Shown here: in pieces, positions 27,411 through 36,151 of the stretch
Numbering within the stretch: the stretch's first letter is position 1
How the letters are laid out: each line of letters begins with the position of its first letter
Source of the DNA: Nostoc sp. FACHB-110
GTDB lineage: Bacteria > Cyanobacteriota > Cyanobacteriia > Cyanobacteriales > Nostocaceae
Direction: 5' to 3'
DNA length: 64,000 nucleotides
Assembly (NCBI RefSeq): GCF_014697425.1
Contig: NZ_JACJRU010000032.1
Span: forward strand, 1-64,000
Program-made: the position numbers and the translations under genes
Notes under the pieces: generated by a model
Seen by the model: only the letters and a program-made list of their open reading frames with translations
What the model was told of the DNA's origin: nothing
Databases searched by the model: none

Positions 27411-28112
27411 GAGGAGGCTGTTGAGTTGCGGGAGACGATGCGGTAGTTTTCGGTACTTTTGTGAACTTCAGTGGTTGAGTATTGCTCGATATGGTGAAGA
27501 AATATATCAAACAGCAAAATTCTCCGGTTAGTTAACTAGAGCTTGTCTTGATTTTCATCCCCAACTTCACCTGCGGATGAAAGCAAGGAAGGTTAATTTA
27601 AAAAGCAAGCTGGTGATCACACAATTCATTATTTTGTTTAGCGTTCAGAAGTGGGACAATTTTTTTCTCTCTTCGTAGTAACAAAAGAGGGATCAGACAA
27701 AACTTTTAATTAACAAATTACATACAAAAATATTTAGTTTTTTTGAGATTCCTATGTTCTGTAGATACATACCATAAGAAATATCTACTGGTTAGTAACA
27801 TTTTATTAAGCTTATATAAACATCATTGTTGCTTGAGCAAGCATAGGGTTGACTAGTATTAATAATAATTACTTATATCTATTTAAAATAGAGAGATATC
27901 ATATTATGCTTCTCTACACAAGGGAAAAATCAGATTTTTGCCAAAAATCTGATTTAAATTCATGAAATATCGAATTTTTGATTAGTGACATAAATATATC
28001 TGTACGGAAATAAAATTTTAAATAATACTTGGTTTTGCATATATTAGATTTGCCAAAAGCTCTAATTTAAATTCCTGGTAAAGATACTTTTCTAGCTATA
28101 AAAAAGTGATAA
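27411..28112. repeat. Segmental duplication, copy 2 (copy 1 at 4266-4988)
   Basis: Starts with a decayed end of the 3267-type gene (an in-frame TAG in place of the CGG codon near 27451) and continues through the AT-rich spacer, including the perfect hairpin at 27927-27955. No gene is present. Confidence 0.9.
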
Positions 28113-28290
28113 CCCTCATTTGTCACTTTTACCAGAGAATAATCTAGGATATCTACAGCATCAGGTTTTTACCAAAAAAGCTATACTTGGGACATTCTAT
28201 TAGAAAATAAACGCTCAAATGCTTGTTATATATAAAGTTGAAAATTTGGCTCCGTTTTTCTTTTTTCAGAGTGATAGAACAGGGTTAAGA
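28108..28290. repeat. Dispersed repeat D, copy 1 (copy 2 at 38231-38414)
   Basis: GATAACCCTCATTTGTCAC on to AGGGTTAAGA is ~85-90% identical to 38231-38414, including ACCAAAAAAGCTA and AGAAAATAAACGCTCAAA. It begins where duplication copy 2 ends. Non-coding. Confidence 0.85.
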
Positions 28291-28318
28291 TAATACTGTT
28301 ACTTACATAAGATAAATT

Positions 28319-29215
28319 TTAAGGTTTTGAGTTTCCTGGATCTGGTTGAATAAAAATAGGAACTCCGCCTTTTTCAGAACCAACAATTACAATTTTAGAA
28401 TTATTAGATTGAGCTAATTTTTCTGTGGCTTCAATCGCTCGTAATTGCAGCATTTGGTTGGTTAGTCCACCAGAGATAATTTTTTGAGAATCTGCTATAC
28501 CTTGAGCTTCAATACGCTTTCGTTGTGCTTCTTGACGCTCTTTTTCTAGAACAAATTTCATCTGTTGGTTCTGTTGCTCTGCTTTTAGTTTCTCTTGAAT
28601 TGCAGCTTGCAGAGTATCAGGCATTTTGACATTTCGTAAAAGAGCTTCTTCGACAATAAAACCCAAAGTAGGTATCTCCTGGGTAAGTTGTTGGTCAATT
28701 TTTTGAGCAATTTCTTGACGTTTGGTAGAGTAAATAGCACTGGCTGGGTAGTTTGCTGTGATGGCGCGGACAGTAGAGCGGAATCTGGAAATTACTAGTT
28801 GTGTCTCATCAGTTCCAATTGTTTTATATACTGTTGCTGCTTTGTGGGGATCGAGCTTGTACTGAAGACTAACATCAAGATTTAGGCTTAATCCTTCTTG
28901 GGATGTTACATCTATGTTTTCCTTCACATCCTTAAGGCGAGTGGAAAAATTCAGCACTTTGGTAAAAGGATTCAACAAGTGGACACCTGAATCAAGACTG
29001 TTTTCAGAAACCTGACCAAAGAAGTTAACGATGCCGACATTGCCTGGTGGGACAATAACCAAAACCCTAGAAATGGAATTTAGTATTGCAACACTGCCAA
29101 TTAATATAGTTATCCCGCGCACAACTAAACGAGACTTTTGACTGGATATCTTGCCTGTGTTCAGATAAATGAGAATTGTGATCAGGCTAGTTAGAAGAGT
29201 AACTATAAAGCTCAT
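28319..29215 (-). CDS. SPFH/Band 7 (prohibitin-like) membrane protein
   Basis: A 298-residue protein with two N-terminal membrane segments (FIVTLLTSLITILIYL, VVRGITILIGSVAILNSI), then an SPFH domain (VPPGNVGIVNFFGQV, GVHLLNPF, RLKDVKENIDVTSQEGLSLN) and a coiled coil (EKLKAEQQNQQMKFVLEKER). Prohibitin-like proteins form ring scaffolds in membranes and control proteases or lipid domains. It is transcribed alone on the minus strand and ends next to repeat D. Confidence 0.9.
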   Translation of the reverse strand: MSFIVTLLTSLITILIYLNTGKISSQKSRLVVRGITILIGSVAILNSISRVLVIVPPGNVGIVNFFGQVSENSLDSGVHLLNPFTKVLNFSTRLKDVKENIDVTSQEGLSLNLDVSLQYKLDPHKAATVYKTIGTDETQLVISRFRSTVRAITANYPASAIYSTKRQEIAQKIDQQLTQEIPTLGFIVEEALLRNVKMPDTLQAAIQEKLKAEQQNQQMKFVLEKERQEAQRKRIEAQGIADSQKIISGGLTNQMLQLRAIEATEKLAQSNNSKIVIVGSEKGGVPIFIQPDPGNSKP

Positions 29216-29312
29216 GAGATTTTCTTATATGTTTACGTTACATACTTAAGTAGTATCATACTTCAGAAGCAGGTATTTGTAGCTTGAAACAGAACAAGAG
29301 GCTAGATTTTTT

Positions 29313-29446
29313 GTAAGTATTCAGGAGTCAGAATCCAGGAGCCAGAATGGTAGAAAATTTAATTACATTCTTCAGGGTAAAATAGCCTAATTATCCTCAA
29401 TTACTCTTCAATTCTGAATTCTGACTTCTGTGTGCTGAATTCTTAC
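29313..29446. mobile_element. MITE family B, copy at 29.3 kb
   Basis: 134 bp with ends GTAAGTATTCAGGAGTCAG and, inverted, CTGACTTCTGTGTGCTGAAT..TTAC. It has the same length and the same inner AGAATCCAGGAGCCAGAATG as the copy at 53945-54078. Confidence 0.75.
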
Positions 29447-29450
29447 ACTA

Positions 29451-29537
29451 ATCCTAAATTTGGTAGCTACAATCAGTGGGGAATTCAGATTCCCCACTGA
29501 TTGATTCTGAATTCTTCTTCAAAAACCTTATAAGTAT
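29451..29537. repeat. Dispersed repeat C, copy 2 (copy 1 at 12550-12641)
   Basis: CTAATCCTAAATTTGGTAGC through a CAATCAGTGGGG...CCCCACTGATTG hairpin to CCTTATAAGTAT. It directly follows the family B MITE, in the same order as at 12.5 kb. The rest of the 29216-29695 spacer is AT-rich with no gene. Confidence 0.8.
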
Positions 29538-29695
29538 GTTTAGCGCGGTGTAGGTCAAGCAGGGGGAGCAAGAAAGGTAAATGTTTTGTTGTTATTCTCA
29601 TTAGAAGAATACTAGATAATAAAGGTGGAGCGTAATACTCTCTCAATTAGGAGCCAAAGCTCAAAAGCTAACGCGTATAAGTATAAATAAATTTT

Positions 29696-30097
29696 ATGAA
29701 TAATGAAATAATGCAAACGCTGAAACAAACGTCCAATGACTTATTAATGATAAGTGAGTCAGAATATCCTTTTGAAGTATTTTTATGGACTAATCAAGCG
29801 CAAGAACCTTTAACAAATCAAAAAATTCTACAATTAACAGGACATCCATTAGAAACATCAATCGAAACAGTAGAGTTAGATTATTTATTTCGTAACTGTA
29901 CCAAAGAAAAAGAATGGCATGATGAAATACAAAAACAAAATGTTCAAAAATATCAATTACTTGTCAAAACATTAAAAGATACTTTAGCTAACATAAATGT
30001 TTATCGTATAGGCACAATAAATATTGATGTCTATATTGTTGGCAAAACTTCATCTGGTGACTTGGTAGGACTAGCAACAAAAATTGTAGAAACATGA
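29696..30097 (+). CDS. nuiA: NuiA-like inhibitor of the NucA nuclease
   Basis: A 133-residue protein that follows Anabaena NuiA along its whole length: LLMISESEYPFEVFLWTNQA, LQLTGHP, a WHDEIQKQNVQKYQLL helix, VYRIGTINIDVYIVGKT and a final GLATKIVET. The NuiA/NucA pair forms a tight cytosolic inhibitor complex that protects the cell from its own nuclease. The gene for the nuclease is the convergent neighbour, 58 bases away. The threonine-containing C-terminal KIVET matches the known inhibitory end. Confidence 0.92.
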   Translation: MNNEIMQTLKQTSNDLLMISESEYPFEVFLWTNQAQEPLTNQKILQLTGHPLETSIETVELDYLFRNCTKEKEWHDEIQKQNVQKYQLLVKTLKDTLANINVYRIGTINIDVYIVGKTSSGDLVGLATKIVET

Positions 30098-30110
30098 TAA
30101 AAAATTCCCC

Positions 30111-30140
30111 AGCCTGTTTATAAATATAGACAGGCTTTAA
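30111..30140. terminator. Bidirectional terminator between nuiA and nucA
   Basis: AGCCTGT (30111-30117) pairs with ACAGGCT (30130-30136), with A-rich sequence on the left and TTTAATT on the right. It serves both convergent genes. Confidence 0.75.
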
Positions 30141-30155
30141 TTAGGTTAGTAAAAA

Positions 30156-31001
30156 CTATAAAGTATCAACTCTAGCCTCAATTGTGCTTTGAACAGAAGT
30201 AGATACATTTGAAAGTAAATTATAACCAGTATTTGCTTCAATAGAGTCAACACTCACTCTGTAATCTTTCCAATTCGCATATCTAATACCTTGTGTATTA
30301 GGTATGTTTACCGCGATTACTCTTGTACTAGTAGTGACGCTACTAGCTCCAGAATTAGGTCTATTCAAAACTACAATAACTTTCCATGTTCTTGCTGGCA
30401 CTGTAACATTACCATTAGCTATGGTAGTTTTTGTACCATTTGAACCAGCTCCACCAGTGCCATAAGAACCAGAAATGATGTAAAGTTCTTTGCCTTGATT
30501 CACTACTAAATCTCGAGAATAATTTTCTAAATTTGCCCAGATTCCCTGATTATTGTCGGGTGCTTGAGGAATCATATTTGTCATTAAAAAAGTTGCAGAG
30601 TTATTGGCTATAGTATTCGTTCTATCTGCGGACGGAGCCATGTGTCCTCGATCAAAACCACTGCCTGTATAGTCCGAAGAAGTAACTCGGTAGCAGCCTG
30701 AAGGTAGTGCGGTATCTGCCCTAAAGTCATCTTGGCGAGGTGTAGATCCTAACCAGGAAGAGTTTAGCTGCCAACTTACCCAATTTGGAGTTCCTCTATA
30801 ACAGTTATAAGATACTGCGTATTGAGGTTTATTTAATAAAAGATTACTGTAACTACTACCAGCACTACTAGGATTTCCCATTGTTAAATGGACGCTTGTG
30901 CTTTGAGCAATCAGTGGTTTCTGTATGCAATTAAACAGAGCGAAAAATACTGTTGGTACAGCAACAGGTATAAGAACCCTTGAAAGCTGAAACTTACTCA
31001 T
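30156..31001 (-). CDS. nucA: Secreted DNA/RNA non-specific endonuclease NucA
   Basis: A 281-residue beta-beta-alpha metal nuclease of the NucA/Serratia family. The active site DRGHMAPSADRT is present with catalytic His, and downstream TFLMTNMIPQAPDNNQGIWA supplies the metal-binding Asn. An N-terminal signal segment (VLIPVAVPTVFFALFNCI) indicates export. It degrades DNA and RNA without sequence preference; activity inside the cell would be blocked by the NuiA partner encoded convergently. Confidence 0.95.
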   Translation of the reverse strand: MSKFQLSRVLIPVAVPTVFFALFNCIQKPLIAQSTSVHLTMGNPSSAGSSYSNLLLNKPQYAVSYNCYRGTPNWVSWQLNSSWLGSTPRQDDFRADTALPSGCYRVTSSDYTGSGFDRGHMAPSADRTNTIANNSATFLMTNMIPQAPDNNQGIWANLENYSRDLVVNQGKELYIISGSYGTGGAGSNGTKTTIANGNVTVPARTWKVIVVLNRPNSGASSVTTSTRVIAVNIPNTQGIRYANWKDYRVSVDSIEANTGYNLLSNVSTSVQSTIEARVDTL

Positions 31002-31346
31002 TCGTTGTTATTTGTGTAATAAAGTATAATTGCTGCTGAAAGAAATCATGGATAACGTAAAATTGACACTAAAAATTTACCTCTCTTTTAGGAGAAAGAA
31101 GTAAAGAAAATATAAAGGTAGCGTTAAAAAATAGTTATTGATTGAACATAATAGTAACTTATAACTCTTAATTAAAATTTTGAGCAGTTTTGACTTATAT
31201 ATATTACTTTTCAAAATAGAAATTGTTACCAATTAAAACAATAAAAATTAGATTTTATTCCTCTGTTAATAGACAAAAAATAAATTTCTCTAATTTTTGA
31301 TGTTGACGAGAGTTTTAAGTCTACTGAAATTAAAATATTGATAACT
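31002..31346. other. AT-rich intergenic region between nucA and the CPBP gene
   Basis: Divergent upstream region of both genes; very AT-rich with no repeat or further gene identified. Confidence 0.4.
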
Positions 31347-32324
31347 ATGTTTAGACAACTTACAGCCCATGTAAAAAAGTACCCATTAGCATGGTACTAC
31401 GGTATTTCAGTCTTAATTGTAATTCTAATTATTCCAGTTTTTTTATTAACAGGTGCCGATGTTGCCGTAGACCAAGCCCTCCAAAAAACTAGTATTCAAT
31501 TTAATACTGATTTAGTAACTGCCTTCCGAGTAGTATCAGCGGAACCAGGAGCATTTTTTGGAGTTCTTTTGGCAATATTACAAGTAGCAGCACCAGATAT
31601 TGCAGTATTGATAGTTGCTAGTATTACAAATGGAAAAAAAGGTTTATTAGAGCTAAAAAATAGGTTCCGTTTTTGGCAGTCAGGTATGAACTGGCATGAT
31701 GGGTTAAGAATTTGGGGAATTTGCATATTAATTTTTAGTTTAATGAACCTAGCTTCTGCTGGCTTAAATAAGTGGCTACTTCCTGAAAAGGATTTTGTTT
31801 GGGATATCAACTTTTTATCAATTAATTTTTGGAGCGGCTTGATTATTGCTATGTTTCTAGATGCGGGAGGTCTATTTGAAGAAAATGGCTGGCGAGGGTT
31901 TGCTCTACCTTTATTACAAAAACGCTTTCGACCTCTACAAGCTTCGATAATACTAGGATTTTTCTGGTCTGTGTGGCATATTCCTGTGAAAATAAATTTA
32001 TTGTTCGATTATGGAATAATAAATTTTTTATCTATGTTTTTTATCCTGATATGTAAATTTATCTTGATTTCAATCGTGATAACTTATTTCTTTAATCAAG
32101 TTGGACAAACTACCATAATAGCTATTGTTATGCACGGTTTATCAAATGATTCAGTCAGACTGGGAGGTAAAGTTTTATCCGAAAGTTTTATTGTTCAACA
32201 AATCACGGAAATCAATTTAGTGCTGCCCATACTTGTAGTGAGTATCTTTTTGATTCAGAAAACTAAAGGAAAACTTGGTCTGACTCCCGTAGATTCTAGC
32301 TTATCAACAGTTGTTATTAGGTAA
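31347..32324 (+). CDS. CPBP (Abi) family intramembrane glutamic protease
   Basis: A 325-residue polytopic membrane protein. The CPBP motifs are present: EENGWRGFALPLLQKRF (EExxxR), FFWSVWHIP (FxxxH-type motif 2) and HGLSND (motif 3). About seven to eight membrane segments surround them. Rce1-like members cleave prenylated or other peptides; bacterial ones process peptides or confer bacteriocin self-immunity. ATG 31347 is preferred over the TTG at 31338. No peptide gene is next to it. Confidence 0.88.
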   Translation: MFRQLTAHVKKYPLAWYYGISVLIVILIIPVFLLTGADVAVDQALQKTSIQFNTDLVTAFRVVSAEPGAFFGVLLAILQVAAPDIAVLIVASITNGKKGLLELKNRFRFWQSGMNWHDGLRIWGICILIFSLMNLASAGLNKWLLPEKDFVWDINFLSINFWSGLIIAMFLDAGGLFEENGWRGFALPLLQKRFRPLQASIILGFFWSVWHIPVKINLLFDYGIINFLSMFFILICKFILISIVITYFFNQVGQTTIIAIVMHGLSNDSVRLGGKVLSESFIVQQITEINLVLPILVVSIFLIQKTKGKLGLTPVDSSLSTVVIR

Positions 32325-32484
32325 AATTTGTTTTGAAAATAAGCGCGGGGAGGCGGCAGGGCAGACGTATCTACATTATATTTATTTACTACTGAGGTCA
32401 AGAATCAACAGAAAAATTCAGTATTCATCGTTTGATTTGTTTTCCAAAGATTAAAGCGATCTCTCTAATTTTGTTATTCAATCT

Positions 32485-32682
32485 TTACCCATATTGATCG
32501 CTTTCAGCTTCAATCTGAAAATTTTCAACAATCTTGACTTGGGTAGTAAAATCTTTAATAACTTCTAAGTAATGAAAATTGCCATTATCACGCACATAAC
32601 CATAATCAGGTCTACGCCAAAAATATGTTTGAGATCCTGCCTTTACAGAAATGATACTTTCGCGTTTTTCCCATTGTGGCAG
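32485..32682 (-). pseudogene. Unrecognised gene fragment
   Basis: The minus strand reads PQWEKRESIISVKAGSQTYF-WRRPDYGYVRDNGNFHYLE-VIKDFTTQVKIVENFQIE-AESDQYG-stop. It looks like real protein but lacks a start and upstream part (a stop lies just before it). The family is not recognised. The flanking 32345-32470 region holds a diverged repeat that recurs near 34637-34740. Confidence 0.5.
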
Positions 32683-33101
32683 TTAATCATACCATTACAT
32701 CAACATAATTATAATTATCTTTTAGCTTTATTAATATAAATAGACTACACAGCTTTCATTGTTCCATCAGATGGATGATATTTTGAATAATTCATAATGC
32801 TTTAAACGACAGTAACAAACGCTCCTCTGGTGGCTATCAAGAATGTTTAAGGAAACACAACCCTACCTACCAGCGATTAATTCGACTTTATTACCCCAAA
32901 CAAACAAAGGCAGGTAATAAACTAAAGCACAGCTAGATTTTATAGATATTCTCTGCGTCAGATAATTACCTACCTGATGATTTCAATTAAAGTACAACTT
33001 AGATACATCAAATACCATACTAATACTAGTATAAAACCTGGTTGTTCTGAATTCCTTAGACTTAACCTGGAAAGATTTTTGGATGAGCTTTGATGGTCAA
33101 G
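32683..33101. other. AT-rich spacer, no gene seen
   Basis: No frame with family resemblance and no repeat family identified; likely decayed sequence. Confidence 0.4.
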
Positions 33102-33410
33102 TCAAGATGCTGAAGTAGCTGCCTCATCTTTGATTTCTGGAGGATGTTCACTTATCATGGGTTGATCTGATTCACTGAGTTCTGCTTTTACCTCCGCTAT
33201 CATATCTTCCCAAGTTTCACCAAGCTCGGCTATTGCACCTCGGCTTTTTTGAGAAACAACAATCCCGCCTTTGACCAAAGACTTAACTATTGTTTTTCCA
33301 ACTCTACCAACCACTGGCAACAGCACAGGTGCAAGAATTACTGCTCCTATTGAAGCGATTACACCGGGAGTCCCAGCATCTTCAATGAAATCAACAATTT
33401 TAGGTGCCAT
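33102..33410 (-). CDS. DUF5132 domain protein
   Basis: A 102-residue protein. ATG 33410 is preferred because GGGAGGT lies 7 bases before it. A hydrophobic glycine/alanine/valine segment (VIASIGAVILAPVLLPVVGR) is followed by GKTIVKSLVKGGIVVSQKSR and an acidic tail with EDMIAEVKAEL. This is the DUF5132 pattern of small membrane-associated cyanobacterial proteins of unknown function. Transcribed alone. Confidence 0.8.
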   Translation of the reverse strand: MAPKIVDFIEDAGTPGVIASIGAVILAPVLLPVVGRVGKTIVKSLVKGGIVVSQKSRGAIAELGETWEDMIAEVKAELSESDQPMISEHPPEIKDEAATSAS

Positions 33411-33495
33411 AATACATACCTCCCTCAATAAAATGTTTTACTTAATATTGAAAGTACAATTGATAACCTTATCTTAACCTATGCGGTTGATGCTA

Positions 33496-33668
33496 CTAAC
33501 GAAGATAGATTAAATTTGCTTTAGATTTAATCACTTGTTTTTTAACAAGAGGAAACATATCTGCAATTTCAACATAAAAAAATTCGTAAATATAGTCACC
33601 TAAGTGAAATACTAAATCTAAATCTTCTTGGGCTAGGTGACGGTAAGCAGATAATAACCATTATTCCA
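33496..33668 (-). pseudogene. phoD: phoD central fragment
   Basis: The minus strand reads SAYRHLAQEDLDLVFHLGDY-IYEFFYVEIADMF, the metal-binding HLGDYIYE region of PhoD alkaline phosphatases. An NGYY just upstream is out of frame by one base. Downstream the frame runs into unrelated sequence and stops at 33496. With the C-terminal piece at 13509-13926 it may derive from one gene. Confidence 0.65.
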
Positions 33669-33850
33669 TTTTTGGCAAGTGACAAAGGCAAAGTTGAGTT
33701 GATTGAGTTGAGTACCAATCGTCGGTAGTTAAGACATTGCAAAGTGATAAAGCTTAGATAGTACAAGAATTTTCACTCTGCCAAGGTTCGACTGACGCTC
33801 ATGGGGCAGCCTGTCATCTGTCCTGATCTTTACTCTCTACCTTTATTATT

Positions 33851-33899
33851 TGTCAACTGTGTACACGTATTGCTATATTTGACGTATACACTGTTGACA
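33851..33899. promoter_or_regulatory. 18-bp imperfect palindrome upstream of the 33912 gene
   Basis: TGTCAACTGTGTACACGT (33851-33868) is inverted as ACGTATACACTGTTGACA (33882-33899) with two mismatches and a 13-base spacer. It ends 12 bases before the ATG, so a bound protein would block transcription or translation start. It fits autoregulation by the adjacent DNA-binding protein. Confidence 0.75.
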
Positions 33900-33911
33900 T
33901 TCTGGAGAAAT

Positions 33912-34526
33912 ATGGGAAAAAAAACTAAGGAATCGCCGATTGTAAGCTTCCGTGTGCCGCATTCTGTGGTTGAAAAGTTAATTACAGATGGCAGATTGAA
34001 GCCTAACCATATAAAGTCAGAATTATCCAACTTAATCAAAAATGACTGGTTAGCTTCTGTTGATGCTGGTGTAGAACCGATAGTGAGTGTCAATACTGTT
34101 TATGAGCAACTAGCAAAAATAGATAGAATTCTCGAAATACTTGAGGATAATCAGTCGGTAAGTCTTGTTGAGTCTAATGTAGATAGTGTTGACAAAATCA
34201 GCTTAAGTCAAAGTGTAGATTCAATCTCGCCGGATAATCAGCTTGTAGAGGTTGTCAAAAGTAATGTACACCCCGTAGAGGAAATAAATGGGGATAATAA
34301 CCCGATAAACGTTGTTGATGAAAACAGTATTGAGTCATTGAATTTGAAAAAAAATACTTATACAGCGCTTAAAGAGGCACAAGTTAACACAATAGAAGAT
34401 TTAAATAAATATGGGGTCACAGGCTTGCAAACGCTGAAAAATCTGGGAAATAAATCTGTATCTCAGATAGTTGAAGCACTTCAAAGCCGAGGAATTGAGT
34501 TACCAGAGTTGCCAATCCCAAACTAA
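33912..34526 (+). CDS. Putative RHH-like protein with an RNA polymerase alpha-CTD-like domain
   Basis: A 204-residue protein; ATG 33912 has TGGAGA 5 bases before it. The N-terminus (PIVSFRVPHSVVEKL) resembles a ribbon-helix-helix strand and helix. The middle is acidic and repetitive (VESNVDSVDKI, VKSNVHPVEEI). Residues ~140-204 (SIESLNLKKNTYTALKEAQV, NTIEDLNKYG, LQTLKNLGNKSVSQIVEAL) follow the helix-hairpin-helix pattern of the RNA polymerase alpha-subunit C-terminal domain, including the LGNKS turn. It could link a DNA site to polymerase or mimic alpha-CTD. The palindrome in front suggests self-control. Confidence 0.65.
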   Translation: MGKKTKESPIVSFRVPHSVVEKLITDGRLKPNHIKSELSNLIKNDWLASVDAGVEPIVSVNTVYEQLAKIDRILEILEDNQSVSLVESNVDSVDKISLSQSVDSISPDNQLVEVVKSNVHPVEEINGDNNPINVVDENSIESLNLKKNTYTALKEAQVNTIEDLNKYGVTGLQTLKNLGNKSVSQIVEALQSRGIELPELPIPN

Positions 34527-34537
34527 GAAGATACACC

Positions 34538-34934
34538 CAATACCTTTTGGTTAAGATATATCTTCGTGGAGGCAGCAGGGGGGAGAAGCTTCAGGGGTAG
34601 GGGAGAGGCTACTGTCAAATGTCCCTTGCTCCCCCAGGGCGAACGCATCTAAAGTATACTTAGTGACTACTGAAATTGAGAATCAACGGAAAAATCAGCA
34701 TTTATCATTTGAACCACTGTCCAAACCTCAAAGCGATGCCTGCGGCGGGCTACGCCAACGCTAAAATCTTTGTCAATAAACATTGCTTAATGCGATTATT
34801 TTTGAGACTATTGAGAATTATCTAGTCTTATTGACATGATGCGGCCGCCCTGCTTGCTCCCCTGCTCCCAAGATACGTTCTCCTAAACAAGACGCTACGC
34901 GAACACGAATGAATTCCTTATCCGAAAAGTATTG
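34538..34934. mobile_element. MITE family A, copy 2, enlarged by nested sequence
   Basis: Ends CAATACCTTTTGGTTAAGAT (34538 on) and TTATCCGAAAAGTATTG (to 34934). At 397 bp it is longer than the other copies because of inserted sequence that includes a repeat also at 32363-32470 and a 21-bp HIP1-splitting insert at 34738-34758. Its right end touches the repA remnant exactly. Confidence 0.75.
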
Positions 34935-35989
34935 GCTTCGGTGTTGATTACGTCAGCGAGATTCACACCTCTGACACAGGTGGTTTACTCGGCTTCGGCG
35001 TATGCGTGGATTCGTTGCACAAAGATAGTCAAGCTCATTTCAACCCGAATCTTTGCAGACTTGGGGTAAGCGAGGTGCGGTCATTAACGTGGAAATGCGC
35101 CGTTACCAGGAATTTGTGCTGAAGGGTTTGGCGGCTGATGGGTATGAGGTTATTGATGGTTATGAAGGACGATGACGGCTGGTATCCTCAACTGCGGCTG
35201 CATTATTACTTGAGCGTGGGGCGGGAGTTTTTGACCACCCGGGACAGCAAAAGGGCTAAGGCACAAGCTGAAGCTGGAGAGAATGCGATTTGGAAGCCTG
35301 ACTTTAACAAAGGGCAGATGTCGTCTTCTGTATTGTTGTTAGAAGAACTGAACCTGTTGCAGTTGCTTACACCTGGGGAGCAGTTGCGGGGTTCTGATCA
35401 AGGGATGCAGGAGTTTAAGGCGATCGCGCTACAGCATCGGTATTTGATCAAGAATTATTTGAACGTGAGTATTTCGGAGAAGCTGACACCTGTTGCGATC
35501 GCACAGAAGTTACTCGATAAGGTTGACTTGCGGTTGTCTTATATTGGTCGGTTGGGGCCACGAGGAAAACGGGAGTGCGTTTACAAGTTTGTGGCTCCTG
35601 ATGATGGGCGAGATGTGATTTTCAAGCAGTGGTTAAATCGGGATGAACTCGCTCCTAAAACAATTGTGAATTGCGAATTGCGAATTGCGAATTGTTCTGT
35701 GTCAGTCACTCCTAATATAGATTTAACAACACCAATCACTGACACAACACCACTCCCCAACAATAAGGATATGGGCGGACAGGAAGCTTCTTGGTGGCAG
35801 CAGGTTAAATCTTACGCTGCTGGGTTTATGGAACAAGTAGAGTCTGGTGTGGAAGCAGTTAAAGAGTTCCTCTCTACTCTCACTTCAGACGAGCGTTGGG
35901 GGGTGATGTTGGAATTTGAGGAGGCACAACCGCAGATTTTTGGGCAGTTGGTGGCAGAAGTTCCTGGGTGGATTGAATGGATGACTTGA
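34935..35989 (+). pseudogene. repA (CyRepA1) remnant, copy 2, with two internal deletions
   Basis: 34935-35045 matches intact repA from 59292; then sequence equivalent to ~59411-60382 is missing and the match resumes at CCCGAATCTTTGCAG; a second deletion removes the equivalent of ~60500-60724, after which the match continues to the stop (EWMT). The last 283 codons are open from 35138. A GAATTGC heptamer repeated four times (near 35660-35695) is inserted in frame in the linker. The Walker motifs are lost, so it is not a functional initiator. Confidence 0.92.
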
Positions 35990-36151
35990 TTTTTAGGTTA
36001 TGAGCAATCACTGCGGGTTGTTCATTTTCCAAATTAGGTGAACCGTTTTGGAATGGGTTACTTGGGACAGTGGCAACTGTGATTGAACTTTAGGGACGGT
36101 TGTAGGACTGTGAGGTGCGATTAGTTGGTGGAGTAGCGTAATGTCGCGTTG

